A stretch of DNA of 64,000 nt from Collinsella aerofaciens (GTDB lineage: Bacteria; Actinomycetota; Coriobacteriia; Coriobacteriales; Coriobacteriaceae). The DNA lies in NCBI RefSeq assembly GCF_015561195.1, contig NZ_JADMSU010000007.1, forward strand, positions 1 to 64,000, written 5' to 3'. Below the pieces are notes generated by a model that searched no databases, was not told where the DNA came from, and saw only the letters and a list, made by a program, of their open reading frames with translations. The translations under genes were made by a program, and so were the position numbers. How positions within the stretch are numbered: position 1 is the stretch's first letter; each line of letters starts with the position of its first letter. Positions 8,010-18,100 of this stretch are shown piece after piece.

Positions 8010-10718
8010 CTAAAAACCAAAGTCAGCAACAGGGGCAAACGAAACAGCGATGGTATACGTCTCGCGCCAAACGATCTTGCCCGTTTCGCGCTCGCGGCAG
8101 ACCAGATAGTACGGACCCTTGGCCGAGAATCCATCCGCTGCACGCAGCGCAAACTTGGCATGCACGACGCGCTCCTGCGAGTTAGCAGAAGTCTTGTTGG
8201 CATGCGCCTTGACTGTATCGCTCACCTCGTTGCCGCTTGCGTCGGTAAACACCAGCTCATACTCGCACGGCAAGACCTTGCCTTGGGCGGGTTCTTCCTG
8301 GATCAAGTTGACCGAGAAGAGCGAGTTGGTCACTCGGCGTCCCTCGCTTAGCACGCGCAGCGTCGCCACGCGCGTATCGACAAAGTCCTTGGAACCCGAG
8401 CGCGCACGCCAAAATCCGATAACGGGCACGCAGAGCTCCTGCAGGCTCATGCCGCCGTGGACGTAGTTGTTAGTGCCGCCGGGACGCTTGAAGTGCACGT
8501 TCTCGCGCGGGGCAAATCCCTCAAAACCGGCACCTAAACGTCCCATGCCAACATTAACAAACATCTCGCATGCCTCTTCCGAAAGCTTGGCCACGGCCTC
8601 GTTGGGCACCACCAGATGACGCTTGCCGTGCATGACAGGAGCGTCAAGGAAGGGAAGGTCTGGCTTGCCGAGCATCTGGCACTCGTTGAGCTCACGACGC
8701 GTGTAGATGAAGCCGTGATCCGCCGTCATAACAACACGCGCGGCCGGGGCGTCGGTGCACACGCGGCGCGCCAACGCGGCAAGTTCCTCCACGGTGTCCG
8801 CGCAGGCATCGAAAACGTCATCCTGCGTAGCTGCCTTCTCGCCCGTGGCATCGATCTTGTTGTGGTAGAGATAAACGAGCCTGGAGTCTTTGAGCATCGC
8901 CTTGCGCTCGGTTCCCGCCATGTTGAGGTATGCGCTCGAGCGCAAAGCGCGGGCTGTAGGCTCAACGTGGGCAAGCACGGCCTCGCGCTGCGGAGTCGTC
9001 GCAGTGGGCATGTCGTCAGCCAACACAAACGCGCCATCCTCTGCAAGCTCAAGCACCTGGTGCGGCAGCAGCGCAGGCATGCCCACCTCGGTAATGGAGG
9101 GAAAGACCGCCTGCATGCTAGAGACCTTGACGTTGCCGCCGCGTTCGCACTCGAGCAGCGCCGCAACGTCGCGGGCAACCTCATAGCGCAGCGCATCGCT
9201 CACGATAACGACCGTTGTTTTGGCAGAACCCACAAAGGCGGGTAGCACATGCCAGTAAAACTCATCCTGCCGTGCGGGACCATCGATGTAGCCGCAATCG
9301 GCCCACTCCCCTTGCGCAGCAGCCGCCCAGCAGGCATTGGCATCCGCCAAGAACCAGTTGCTGTAGAGATTCTCCGCCCAGTCCGCCACGGCGCGGGCAG
9401 GTTCCTCGAGCGCATCGCACTCGACGGAGCGTGCCCGCAGATACGCGGTGCACATATGGCGATAGGCAGCGTCCATGGCATACCATTCGGACGTATAGGC
9501 ATCCCACACCTGCTGGGACTGCGCCAGATGGAACCCACCCGCATGCGTCTGCCTAAACGCGCACATATCGGCCACAGCGACAAGCAGGTCAAAGTAGCTC
9601 TCGACACGACGGTACCAGCTTAGGTCGCAACGGCGCGCAGCAAAGGCACGCGCATCCTCAACACGGTCTGCACCTTGCGCAAACGAGCAGAACAGCTGCG
9701 AGAGCACAACCTCGTTGACGCACGGGAACACATCAAGCGAAGCCAGCGCATCGATCGGCAGAGTCTCGAACCGCGCAAAGAGCCCGCGGGCATCCTCAAC
9801 TAAACGACAAATCTCAAATAGGTCCTCGCTCGATGCCCGGGCATCGGCGGCCTGGTCCCACGTACGCACCGCCTCAAGGCAATAGGGGCCGTAGGCGGGA
9901 GCCATATAGTTTTCGAGCCCCTTGAGCGCTCCCTCGGGAAGTGCGGTGGATGCCGCCGTAAGAAGCACATGGGATGCAAGCATAAGCAGTGAATCACGCT
10001 CGCGCAGCGGTCCATCAAACCCATAACAGCGCAGCATAAAGGCAGCGAGAACATCGCGCACACAGTACTTATCCACCAGCGCGGCCAGCGCCTCGGGACC
10101 CTCGTGCAGCAGCGTGGCCATGCAGCCGCGCAATACAAACGCGGGCCGCGCGTCGTCCGGCTCCTTGCCGCCAAAGATCACCGTAAGGATTCCGAGCTCG
10201 ATATCGGATGCACTCGCGGCATGCGGAACGCATGCGACAAACTTAGCGCAGCGGGACTTGGCGACAAAGAACGCCTTGTGCGCTCGCAAGCTCTCGCGCA
10301 CGGCATCGATATTCTCGATACCCATTTGATCGGCCAAAAGCGAAAGATAATCAGCTTGAAACCGGTCAGCATACAGCTCGACATCGGCAAGCCAATCGCC
10401 CTCAAGCCTGCCGCGCGGGCAACGACGATACAACAAGATATCGCTCGCAAGGTCATCGCGGTTGATGAGCTTCTTGACCGCAAACATGCGGCCCTCGCAA
10501 GCCTCAACAAACCGCACCGGGCGCTCAAAGTCCCCGTGAGCGGGCATGACGCTGTCATCGGCCCCCGCGCCGTCGAAACCCTCGGCGGCCAATCGCTCAA
10601 ACTCAGGGGCAAACTCGCCGTCCGCATCGTGCCAAACCACCACACGACGGGGCATGCATGCGGACAACGGCTGCAAAAACCGCAGCTTAAGCTGTTCTTC
10701 TACATCGATCTTGGGCAT
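8010..10718 (-). CDS. pglZ: PglZ, alkaline-phosphatase-superfamily protein of BREX
   Basis: This 902-residue protein is complete. It has a PglZ N-terminal region and a phosphatase-superfamily core with VIVSDALRYEVA near residue 504 and VMTADHGFIYTRRE near 661. These are the metal-binding signatures of the PglZ domain. In BREX, PglZ is essential for both methylation and phage exclusion and binds PglX. It starts 23 bases after pglX-C and ends with a TAG that overlaps the brxL ribosome site, so the genes are translationally coupled. No stop or frameshift interrupts it, unlike brxC, pglX and brxL. Confidence 0.93.
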   Translation of the reverse strand: MPKIDVEEQLKLRFLQPLSACMPRRVVVWHDADGEFAPEFERLAAEGFDGAGADDSVMPAHGDFERPVRFVEACEGRMFAVKKLINRDDLASDILLYRRCPRGRLEGDWLADVELYADRFQADYLSLLADQMGIENIDAVRESLRAHKAFFVAKSRCAKFVACVPHAASASDIELGILTVIFGGKEPDDARPAFVLRGCMATLLHEGPEALAALVDKYCVRDVLAAFMLRCYGFDGPLRERDSLLMLASHVLLTAASTALPEGALKGLENYMAPAYGPYCLEAVRTWDQAADARASSEDLFEICRLVEDARGLFARFETLPIDALASLDVFPCVNEVVLSQLFCSFAQGADRVEDARAFAARRCDLSWYRRVESYFDLLVAVADMCAFRQTHAGGFHLAQSQQVWDAYTSEWYAMDAAYRHMCTAYLRARSVECDALEEPARAVADWAENLYSNWFLADANACWAAAAQGEWADCGYIDGPARQDEFYWHVLPAFVGSAKTTVVIVSDALRYEVARDVAALLECERGGNVKVSSMQAVFPSITEVGMPALLPHQVLELAEDGAFVLADDMPTATTPQREAVLAHVEPTARALRSSAYLNMAGTERKAMLKDSRLVYLYHNKIDATGEKAATQDDVFDACADTVEELAALARRVCTDAPAARVVMTADHGFIYTRRELNECQMLGKPDLPFLDAPVMHGKRHLVVPNEAVAKLSEEACEMFVNVGMGRLGAGFEGFAPRENVHFKRPGGTNNYVHGGMSLQELCVPVIGFWRARSGSKDFVDTRVATLRVLSEGRRVTNSLFSVNLIQEEPAQGKVLPCEYELVFTDASGNEVSDTVKAHANKTSANSQERVVHAKFALRAADGFSAKGPYYLVCRERETGKIVWRETYTIAVSFAPVADFGF

Positions 10719-10741
10719 GAATATCCTTACCGTATCTGCAG

Positions 10742-11710
10742 TTACTTGATCTTTGCCAGTACATCCTGAAACTTGGCGTAGTTGACCTTGACGCCGTCAT
10801 CCAGGTCGATCTTAATCATCTGGTCTGCCAAGTGGTGCAACTTCTCCTCGTAGCCGATGGTCTCTTTAAGCTGGTCATTGAGCTTTTTGACACGCTTATC
10901 CAAGCGCACGCGCTCACCACGCTCAGCACTGGCAAGGGCATCGTTGGCATAGCCGATCTGCGAGCGATAGCGCTCCTGCTGCTCATGCACATAGTCGGTG
11001 CGGATGCGAGCCAACAGGTCGGGCTGATAGCGATGCATGTAAACAAGGCACTTGAAGCCGTTCTTTTTGCCGCTGTCGAACAGCCAGTAGATGGGGCGCT
11101 TCTTATAGGTCTGGCAGTGGTCCTTAAAGAAGTCCTTCAAAAAGTAGGTGCGGATGACCTCGCGCGAGGTACCCTTGCCGCCGAGTGCCTCGGCAATAAA
11201 GGCCAGGTTCTGCTCAAGCGTCTCCTCGCCATACACGGTGCGCACAAAGTCGATAAAGTAGCGCACGATGTCGTCGTCAAAGTACTCGTCATCGGTAATG
11301 GGCAGCACGTTATCGCTATCGGGCATAAAGGTCACATGATCAGAGTTGGGCATCTTGGCCAGATAGTCATCGACTGTGGCGCCCTGATCGGCCAGGACCA
11401 GCCCGTCCACATCCAGCGAATAGCGGCCAAACACGCAACCCACGGCATAGCTTATGAGCGAGGTGATCTCGTCTCGCTTGGTGCGCACGTATTTGTTGCC
11501 CTTATAGCTCTCGGGGATCTCGTCGGCGGTATCAAAGATGCGTGCCACCGATACGTACTTGTCCTCGACCTCGATGGGCACTTCGCCCTCCATGTTGTAG
11601 ATCTTGGCAAAGATTCGGTTGAGCTCCTCCTCGTTAGTGCGAAGCTGCTCGAAGCGAGCATTGACCTCGGCCTTGCGAACCTTGTATTTATCTTTGAGTA
11701 GCGTGGCCAT
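10742..11710 (-). CDS. pglX: PglX C-terminal half (split BREX methyltransferase)
   Basis: These 322 residues correspond to the last quarter of a normal PglX of about 1,200 residues. The segment NARFEQLRTNEEELNRIFAKIY and then SYAVGCVFGRYSLD is the conserved sequence that normally follows the methyltransferase and recognition domains. The ORF has its own ATG and an AAAGGA ribosome site 8 bases upstream, so it looks like a designed separate gene and not a fragment opened by chance. Together with the 836-residue N-half the lengths sum to about 1,158, so almost nothing has been lost. It lies directly before pglZ. Confidence 0.85.
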   Translation of the reverse strand: MATLLKDKYKVRKAEVNARFEQLRTNEEELNRIFAKIYNMEGEVPIEVEDKYVSVARIFDTADEIPESYKGNKYVRTKRDEITSLISYAVGCVFGRYSLDVDGLVLADQGATVDDYLAKMPNSDHVTFMPDSDNVLPITDDEYFDDDIVRYFIDFVRTVYGEETLEQNLAFIAEALGGKGTSREVIRTYFLKDFFKDHCQTYKKRPIYWLFDSGKKNGFKCLVYMHRYQPDLLARIRTDYVHEQQERYRSQIGYANDALASAERGERVRLDKRVKKLNDQLKETIGYEEKLHHLADQMIKIDLDDGVKVNYAKFQDVLAKIK

Positions 11711-11971
11711 AAGGCCGTCCTTTCATTGTTGATAAGTTGTCAAGAGGCTTAAACTAAGGGACCGGAATCTCCAAGAATGCCTCGACCTTACCGATCGACT
11801 TCTGGAAAAGCTATTCACCGCATCGGACATTTGCAGAAACGCACTAGTGACTCACGACATCGCAAGTCAAACCCTGCAAACTGCATCAAGCGTAAAGGAA
11901 AGACAACCTGATATCATTTCTCAGCTCACTAGTTAAAGCCAGCTAAACACCCGGACACGAGGTGAAACCCA
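11711..11971 (-). other. 261-bp gap between the HEPN-like gene and pglX-C
   Basis: No conserved gene is seen. The - strand has a TTGACA at about 11742-11737, but no good -10 box follows. A + strand frame of 55 codons without a start (about 11739-11930) and a 35-codon - strand frame are both weak. The 12 bases at 11749-11760 repeat, with two changes, the 12 bases at 12581-12592 at the end of pglX-N. Confidence 0.5.
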
Positions 11972-12592
11972 TTAACGAATACCAGGCCCATCCTTTATCA
12001 GCTTCATCCATTTACATAGAGTCGAATTCTTGATTAAAATTCTTGCAGTGAGTCTTTTGATGTCACCTGCCGGGTCATTCTTTCGTTTTCCCGCAACATC
12101 CTCGATAGCGAACCATACATCGCCCTTTGACTTAAATGCACAGAATCTGCCGTGAGCAAATCCATTTCGTAGGTGATAAAACAAACTGAGTGTTTGATTA
12201 CTTTTGGCATCATAAAAGACAGCAGACTCGAAGGGCTTTGACTCGATGCCAGCGCAATCAAACAAATCAGCATTACGCAAAGCCTGTTCCATATCACCAA
12301 CAGCCGCGGCAGCCCAATATAAAGACTTATTTGAGCTTGCTGCCTTAAGTTTTTTATTCAAATATTGGGGTTTTCTCCAGGGAGTATCCCACCCGTATTC
12401 AGATACCGGAATGCTTCTGCTAGACAGCCCCGGAGCTGGAGTTTCGACAACAAAGAACCTAAGAAGCGGGGAAAGCACAGGGCCCAGTGACTTTTGAGAT
12501 AGACCACATTTAACCCATGCAGGATTAGATTCAACAAACACAACCTTATTTGCTGATACTGTTTCAAACATGAATCTCACCTAAACCAAGGG
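11749..12592. repeat. Imperfect 12-bp direct repeats flanking the insert in pglX
   Basis: TTAAACTAAGGG at 11749-11760 and CTAAACCAAGGG at 12581-12592 (+ strand) match at 10 of 12 positions. They bracket the HEPN-like gene and its trailing gap. They could be the trace of an insertion or recombination event that split pglX, although so short a match can arise by chance. Confidence 0.35.
11972..12571 (-). CDS. HEPN-like candidate RNase embedded between the pglX halves
   Basis: This 199-residue protein is not a known BREX core component. A C-terminal helical region holds YHLRNGFAHGRF, which gives R135-N-x3-H140. That is the R-x4-6-H active-site motif of HEPN RNases, and the surrounding hydrophobic pattern also fits. 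The N-terminal half (residues 1-100) resembles nothing I know. The ATG at 12571 is chosen because AGGTGA, perfectly complementary to the 16S tail, lies 5 bases before it; this site overlaps the TAG of pglX-N. A GTG directly after that TAG is in the same frame. The gene is clearly more AT-rich than brxC, pglZ or brxL. I infer an abortive-infection RNase or a toxin controlled by PglX; neither is shown. Confidence 0.6.
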   Translation of the reverse strand: MFETVSANKVVFVESNPAWVKCGLSQKSLGPVLSPLLRFFVVETPAPGLSSRSIPVSEYGWDTPWRKPQYLNKKLKAASSNKSLYWAAAAVGDMEQALRNADLFDCAGIESKPFESAVFYDAKSNQTLSLFYHLRNGFAHGRFCAFKSKGDVWFAIEDVAGKRKNDPAGDIKRLTARILIKNSTLCKWMKLIKDGPGIR

Positions 12593-15091
12593 GTTGCGTT
12601 TGAAATCCCAGGAGGTTTCAAACGAATCCCAATCGGTTTTTGATAGTTCGCGGCACGAGTCGACCATGTCGTTGACCAACGGCTCCTGTTCCTCGTTCTG
12701 AATGATCGGGTAGGTTGCGATTTGGCCTACCTCGAAATTAAGCGTCGGCGAGAGCATGCTTGCGACACGCATGATCACAGAGCTGTTACAAGCTCCCTGG
12801 AGATACTTGAGTGACTCCTCGTCGCTAAAAACGCTCGTGCCCGCCACATCAAAGATATGCCCAGCAGGCTTAAAACGAAACGCAATGGACCCGCTTGAAA
12901 TCTTCGACCAGGTAATCGATGGGCTAAAGAAGCAGTTTGTATTCTGTGGCCTGGAAAGCAATCTACCATTCTGGTCTTTGAAATTACGGATCTCCTGTCC
13001 GTCATTCTCCCAGTTAACAACTGAGCTATTATTTCCGTACCATTTGCGGAAATCGCCGCCCTTGTTGTAGGGGAACCACTTGCAAGCGCTTTCAATCGAC
13101 TCTTGAATAGATCCACAGGAATAGACGCTCTTGCAATCATCGACTTCCCACCACTCGCGAACGAAACGAGCGTTCTCGCCAGTAGCAAGCCCTTGGCGCG
13201 GCTTGCCATACTCACTGAGCTGTTTTGCGTTTCCAAACGCATCCAGAAGAGCGTCACTGGCCCAGTAGGCTATGGGGATGCCTGGGATCTGTTTAAAGGT
13301 GTCGGCGCCGCGACGGTAGAACCAGCCGCAGTCGGGGTTCTGGATCGCCGCAAGCAGCTTAAGGCGCTTCGCCTCGCTGCCGTTGATGTCGACGAGGCGC
13401 ACGTAAGCGCCCTCGTATGCCGCGCGGCCGTTGTAGATGACATCGGCGGTTACGTTGACGACCTCGCCGCCGATGGCGTCAAATGCGCGGGGGCCGAGAT
13501 GAGCCATCGAGACAATCGTTTTGCCCTCGATGATCGAAGAGCGCATCTTCTCAAAGCTGCCCAGGAACATCCAGCTCTGCATGGTAACCATTGCGGCATA
13601 GCCCTTATCTTCGACAAGGTTAAAACCGCGCTCGATAAAGCACGTGCAGAGGTCGCTCTTCACGTCGGGGTAGTTCTTCTTGACCCACTTGCTCATGAAG
13701 GGGTTAAAGCTGCTGCTGCCCATATACGGAGGATTCGCCACGACGCAGATAAAACGACGGGACAGTTTCTCGCAAATGGCGACAGCGCTTTCGAGCTTAG
13801 TTTTGGTCGCAGAAGCAAAAAGGTCCTCGGAACAACTCGCAGCGGCAGCCTTGAGCTCGTCGATCTCGTCCTCTGAGGGATTGAGCAGCGAACCGATCTC
13901 GCCCAAATGGCTCAATTCCTCGGCGAGCTTCTTGTTACCCGGCAGCTCGTCCTCCCCTAGCGGGATGCTCGAGAGCACGGTAACGTCGGCGCGAACGCCA
14001 CGCCTAAAGAAGCGACGATCGTGCTCGCGGGCGCACATGGCAAGCGCCAGCTCCGCGATCTGTGCCGCGCGGGAATCGATTTCCATACCTGCAAGGTTTT
14101 TAGTAAGAATGAGCTCGGGAATCTCGCGCTCACGATAGCCGCGCTCCTCGTACATATGGAAGAGCAGCTCAAACGCATAGACCAAGATATGGCCCGAGCC
14201 GCATGCGGGGTCGCAGAGGGTTATCTCCTCGGGACTCGAAATGCGGATGAAGTCCTCGTGCTCAGCATCGGGCTCGATGTAATACTCCATGCGCTCGCGT
14301 AGCGAACTCCCCGGATTGTTGAGCATCCACAGACGGCCGAGCAAGTTCTCGACCATATAGCGCACGATCCACTCGGGGGTGAAGAGCTGCGTGGCGGGCG
14401 CGATGTCCGCCGCCGCTGCCTTGCGCTTGGACTTGAAGAACTCGTCTTTAACGTCAGCATTGTAGTACTGATACATCCAGCCCAGAACGGTCACGCCCTC
14501 GCGCCAGTCCTCGTCAGTGAGGACGGCATTGAGTTTGCCCACCACACTGTCAGCCATCATGAGGCCCTGGGGCAACAGCAGCTCCATGGCTCCGCCCACG
14601 CGTTCAAAGACGCCCGGCAGGCAATCGGCAAGCTCCTCGCACTGAGCAACAAACAGGTAGCGCCACAACGGTTCATCCAAGCCCGCCATCTTGAGCTCGG
14701 CTATGCGATCGGTATCGGCCGTCGTTATTTCCACGTCCAGTGCGTTCTCCACGGCCTCGCTGCCATGGCTGCCGTCCGCACGACTTAGCATGCGCATACG
14801 GCTGGGGAGCCATCCGCGTGCATCCATAAAGCGAATGGCCACGATGCGGTTGAACCAGGTGTAGGCCGCACGGTCGAGCAGCGCCTCGTGACCCACCTCT
14901 GCCTGCATGCGCAGCAGTTCGTCGCGTTGCTCAATCTCAGCCGGACTTAGGGGCAGGCCGTTGACGGTCTCGGACCCAACGGGCGCGGGTGCAGGTTCGG
15001 TGATGCCGTAGCGCACCATCTGCGCCTCCACGCCTTTGATGAGCTCCGTACGGGCCCAGGTGCAGAAGCTCTTAAGAGCAGAATCGTTCAT
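12581..15091 (-). CDS. pglX: PglX N-terminal half: adenine-specific DNA methyltransferase of BREX
   Basis: These 836 residues contain the methyltransferase core and the target-recognition region of PglX. Motif I is DPACGSGHIL near residue 294 and the catalytic motif is NPPYMG near residue 451. PglX methylates the inner adenine of a non-palindromic site to mark host DNA. The protein stops with TAG directly after SWDFKRNPL, a point that lies about 30 residues before the next conserved block in intact family members; that block opens the separate pglX-C gene. The last 650 bases are more AT-rich than the rest, as expected of a swapped recognition domain. It starts 66 bases after brxC. Confidence 0.88.
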   Translation of the reverse strand: MNDSALKSFCTWARTELIKGVEAQMVRYGITEPAPAPVGSETVNGLPLSPAEIEQRDELLRMQAEVGHEALLDRAAYTWFNRIVAIRFMDARGWLPSRMRMLSRADGSHGSEAVENALDVEITTADTDRIAELKMAGLDEPLWRYLFVAQCEELADCLPGVFERVGGAMELLLPQGLMMADSVVGKLNAVLTDEDWREGVTVLGWMYQYYNADVKDEFFKSKRKAAAADIAPATQLFTPEWIVRYMVENLLGRLWMLNNPGSSLRERMEYYIEPDAEHEDFIRISSPEEITLCDPACGSGHILVYAFELLFHMYEERGYREREIPELILTKNLAGMEIDSRAAQIAELALAMCAREHDRRFFRRGVRADVTVLSSIPLGEDELPGNKKLAEELSHLGEIGSLLNPSEDEIDELKAAAASCSEDLFASATKTKLESAVAICEKLSRRFICVVANPPYMGSSSFNPFMSKWVKKNYPDVKSDLCTCFIERGFNLVEDKGYAAMVTMQSWMFLGSFEKMRSSIIEGKTIVSMAHLGPRAFDAIGGEVVNVTADVIYNGRAAYEGAYVRLVDINGSEAKRLKLLAAIQNPDCGWFYRRGADTFKQIPGIPIAYWASDALLDAFGNAKQLSEYGKPRQGLATGENARFVREWWEVDDCKSVYSCGSIQESIESACKWFPYNKGGDFRKWYGNNSSVVNWENDGQEIRNFKDQNGRLLSRPQNTNCFFSPSITWSKISSGSIAFRFKPAGHIFDVAGTSVFSDEESLKYLQGACNSSVIMRVASMLSPTLNFEVGQIATYPIIQNEEQEPLVNDMVDSCRELSKTDWDSFETSWDFKRNPLV

Positions 15092-15118
15092 GGTTGATGA
15101 GCCTTTCTAAACGCCATA

Positions 15119-15150
15119 AGCCACCGGTGCGCGCTTTGGCACCGGTGGCT
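15119..15150. other. Perfect 12-bp hairpin between brxC and pglX
   Basis: AGCCACCGGTGC at 15119-15130 pairs exactly with 15139-15150 around an 8-base loop. On the - strand it follows the brxC stop and precedes the pglX start. There is no T-run after it, so it is more likely an mRNA stability or processing element, or a partial terminator that sets the brxC to pglX ratio, than a full terminator. Confidence 0.6.
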
Positions 15151-15157
15151 CCGCGGG

Positions 15158-18100
15158 TTAGTTGATACGAATCTCGTCGTTTGCAGCGAGCGCCTGCATA
15201 AGGCGGGAGCGCAGGTCGTCCACGTAGCGCTCCACGTCCTCTGCGGACAAGAGGCGACTCGGCTTGGCCAAATCGGCGCGGCGCACGGTCTTGATCTTGC
15301 GCTGGGGCTTAGACGCGGGCACGGGCGCAGACGATGCGGCGCCCTTGTTGGAGATCTTCTTGACCACCTCACCCGTACTCGTGACCTCGGTGGTGCGGCG
15401 CTCGTTGTCCATTCGCATGTGGGCCTCATCCACGGCGTCGTATATCTTGTTGGTTGCAGCAACGATCCAGTTTTCCCAGTTTGCCGCGAGGGCGTTAAGC
15501 TCGTTGAGGCTCTGGACGCCATGGGCGCGGTTCTTGAACGACTCATACCTGGTGTTGGCGTCCGCGATGGCATCCTTGGCCTGCTTGACAAAACCTTCTT
15601 GGCTCTCGGCCTGCTTCCGCAAATCCTGCAGGTCGTTTTCGATACGACACAAGAACTCGTTGCGGCGAATGCCCAGGTGCTTTTTGATGTCTTCCTTGAC
15701 GGGTGCCATCAACGGCTGAAGGTCTTTAATGCGGCCGTAGGGCTTTGGGTCTTTGAGGATCTCGCGTACCTTTGCCACGTTCTCCACCGCGTTGGGAATG
15801 TCATCGGAGGCATACTCGATGCCCTCGGTGCGGCTCAAGAAATCCTTGGCGTGGTCAAACGCTGTTCGTTGGTTGGACTCGAAGAACTCAACCACCTTGT
15901 CAAAGTCTTCCTTGGCATCGAGCAGGCGGTCCTCGTGCTTGGTGAACGTGGTCAAGAACGCCTCGGAATCGCTCTGGTCCTTAAGAACGTCGACCACCTC
16001 CGAGCGCATCTTCTCGCACTCGTCCTCACCGGGATACGGGTAGGCCGGCTTGATACCCGTGTAGTAGTCGCGTGCCATGGCGACGCACACCTCACGCAAG
16101 CCCTCAAGGCGCTCCTTGAGCTCGGCCACGAGCTTATCCTCGTTGGAGGGCACGGTCTTGAGATCAAACAGGTCACGCATAAGCTCGCCCGTGGCGCGCA
16201 GCAACCGGTCGCTCATGCGCACGCGCAAACGCACCTGGGCCTTATCGGCATCCTTACGCAGGAGCGACACCATGCGGCTGTCGTTAGCTTGAACCGTCTG
16301 ACCGCCAAACAGCACCTGCGCGCGCTGCTCCACTACAAGCTGCGCCACCACATTTGCGATGTCAACCTCGCGCCAGCCATAGGGCTTTTGCTGGTACCTG
16401 CGCTGGATATCGCCCATAGCGGTATCCAGGTGGCGCTGGTGCTGAACTTTGAGGTAGTCCTCGACCTCCTTGAGCGCACGCGTGTTGCCCGCGTCCATGC
16501 CAGCGAGCCCCGCTTGAACGTTGCCCGCCAGAGTGGAGCGGATATCGGAATCGCTCGTGACCGGCGCGCCGATATAGTCGGCCTTTTCAAAGACCACATC
16601 GCACAGCTGCGCCAGCACTTGCTCAAAGACCTGAGCGGGTTTGGCCGCGCGGACCTCAATTATGCGGCTGTTGACCGCGCAACGTGCATGGAGTACGGCC
16701 TCGCTCAAAAGGACATCGGCCTCTTTCTCGTTATAGGCTGCCTCGCGCATCTTGGACTCGACGATCTGGCGCGTACTCGGCTGAAGCTCCTGGAGATTTC
16801 GCGTCTTGGCGTACTTGCGGATCTTGGCGGCGTTGACGAGCGTCTCCCAATAATCCGCCTCGTCGCTCAAAGCCACGATGGCTTTGCCCGAAGAAGCCAA
16901 GGCCAGCTCGGTATCGTCCGCACGGCCCAGATCGCTCGCCATAGTCGCCACGCAAAGCTCCATGCCGCCCATGCTGGCACCGTGGATTGAGCCGTCCACA
17001 TAGCGGTCAAACGGAAAGTCGTTGGCCCCGCGGTTGAGTTTACGCGCGGTGTAGATGCTGTCGAACAGGCGCTTTTTGATAGACTCGATCACCTGCGCGT
17101 TATCGACCGGAGTGCGTGCGATCCCCTGCGCTATCTCCTGCTCCTCGTCGGTGAGGAAGCTATAGGCATCACCCTGGCGTGCCACGTAGTTCTCGCGCTC
17201 CAGGCGGGCAAGGGACTCCTTGACGCGGTCCTTGAGGGCGCGCATGTCCACGTCGAGGCCGTCGATCATGAAGATGGAGATGTTCTCGACCGTGGCCTTA
17301 ACGTAGCCGATGTAACGAATCAGGTACAGGAGCTTGAGCACCTGAACGTCGTAGGGTTCAAGGCCCTTTGCGTCCTCGGCCGCACGGACCGCGCGGTCGA
17401 CCACCTGGTTGATGCCGTGCTCAAGGTCTTTGGAGATAGTGTCGAAGAAGCACCAGAACGGCACGAGTGCACCGGTCTAGTCATACTGGATGGCCTGAGC
17501 GCTCTCCTGGAACGCGCTCAGCATGGAGCGCTCGCCCGTTGACATGTGCTTGGCCTTGACACCGTGCTTGCGCACCTCGGTCATCACGTCGGGCAGGAGC
17601 TTAAACTGGTAGCCCACAAACGGGTAGCTGGCCACAAAATCCTTGGAGTTGGCGTAGCCGGCGAGGTCGGAGCGCGAGCCACCCTCAAAGGTAAAGTTGT
17701 TTTTGAGCACGGCGGCGTCTTGCTCGTAGACCTGTGCAAGCATATCGGCCGCCGACGCGGTCTTCTCGAGCACACGGCGCTGGATGACCTCGTCCACGCT
17801 GGAGCTGGAGAGCGAAAGGCGGGTATTGAAGCGGCCTTGGATCTTTGAAAAGTCGTTGCCCACGGGCAGGCTCAGGTTGTCGATGGCCTCCTGGCTCGTG
17901 ACCATCACCCACACGCGGCCACCGCAGGCGGCCCCCAGCTCCTCGACAATGGTCTGAAGGCTCAGCATAAGGCTTGGGTCCTGGTCGTTTGTAATAAACT
18001 GACCCACCTCGTCGACCATAAAGAGCAGGCGGAAGTTGCCGCCGCGGGCCGCCGCCTGAGCGTCCACGTAGTCCTTGACCTTTTTGGCAAAGACATCGGG

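Noticed and set aside
11739-11930. + strand open frame in the gap after the HEPN-like gene (LDLTDRLLEKLF...)
   Set aside because: No start codon or ribosome site, about 60 codons, and no family resemblance. It could be a gene remnant but cannot be supported.
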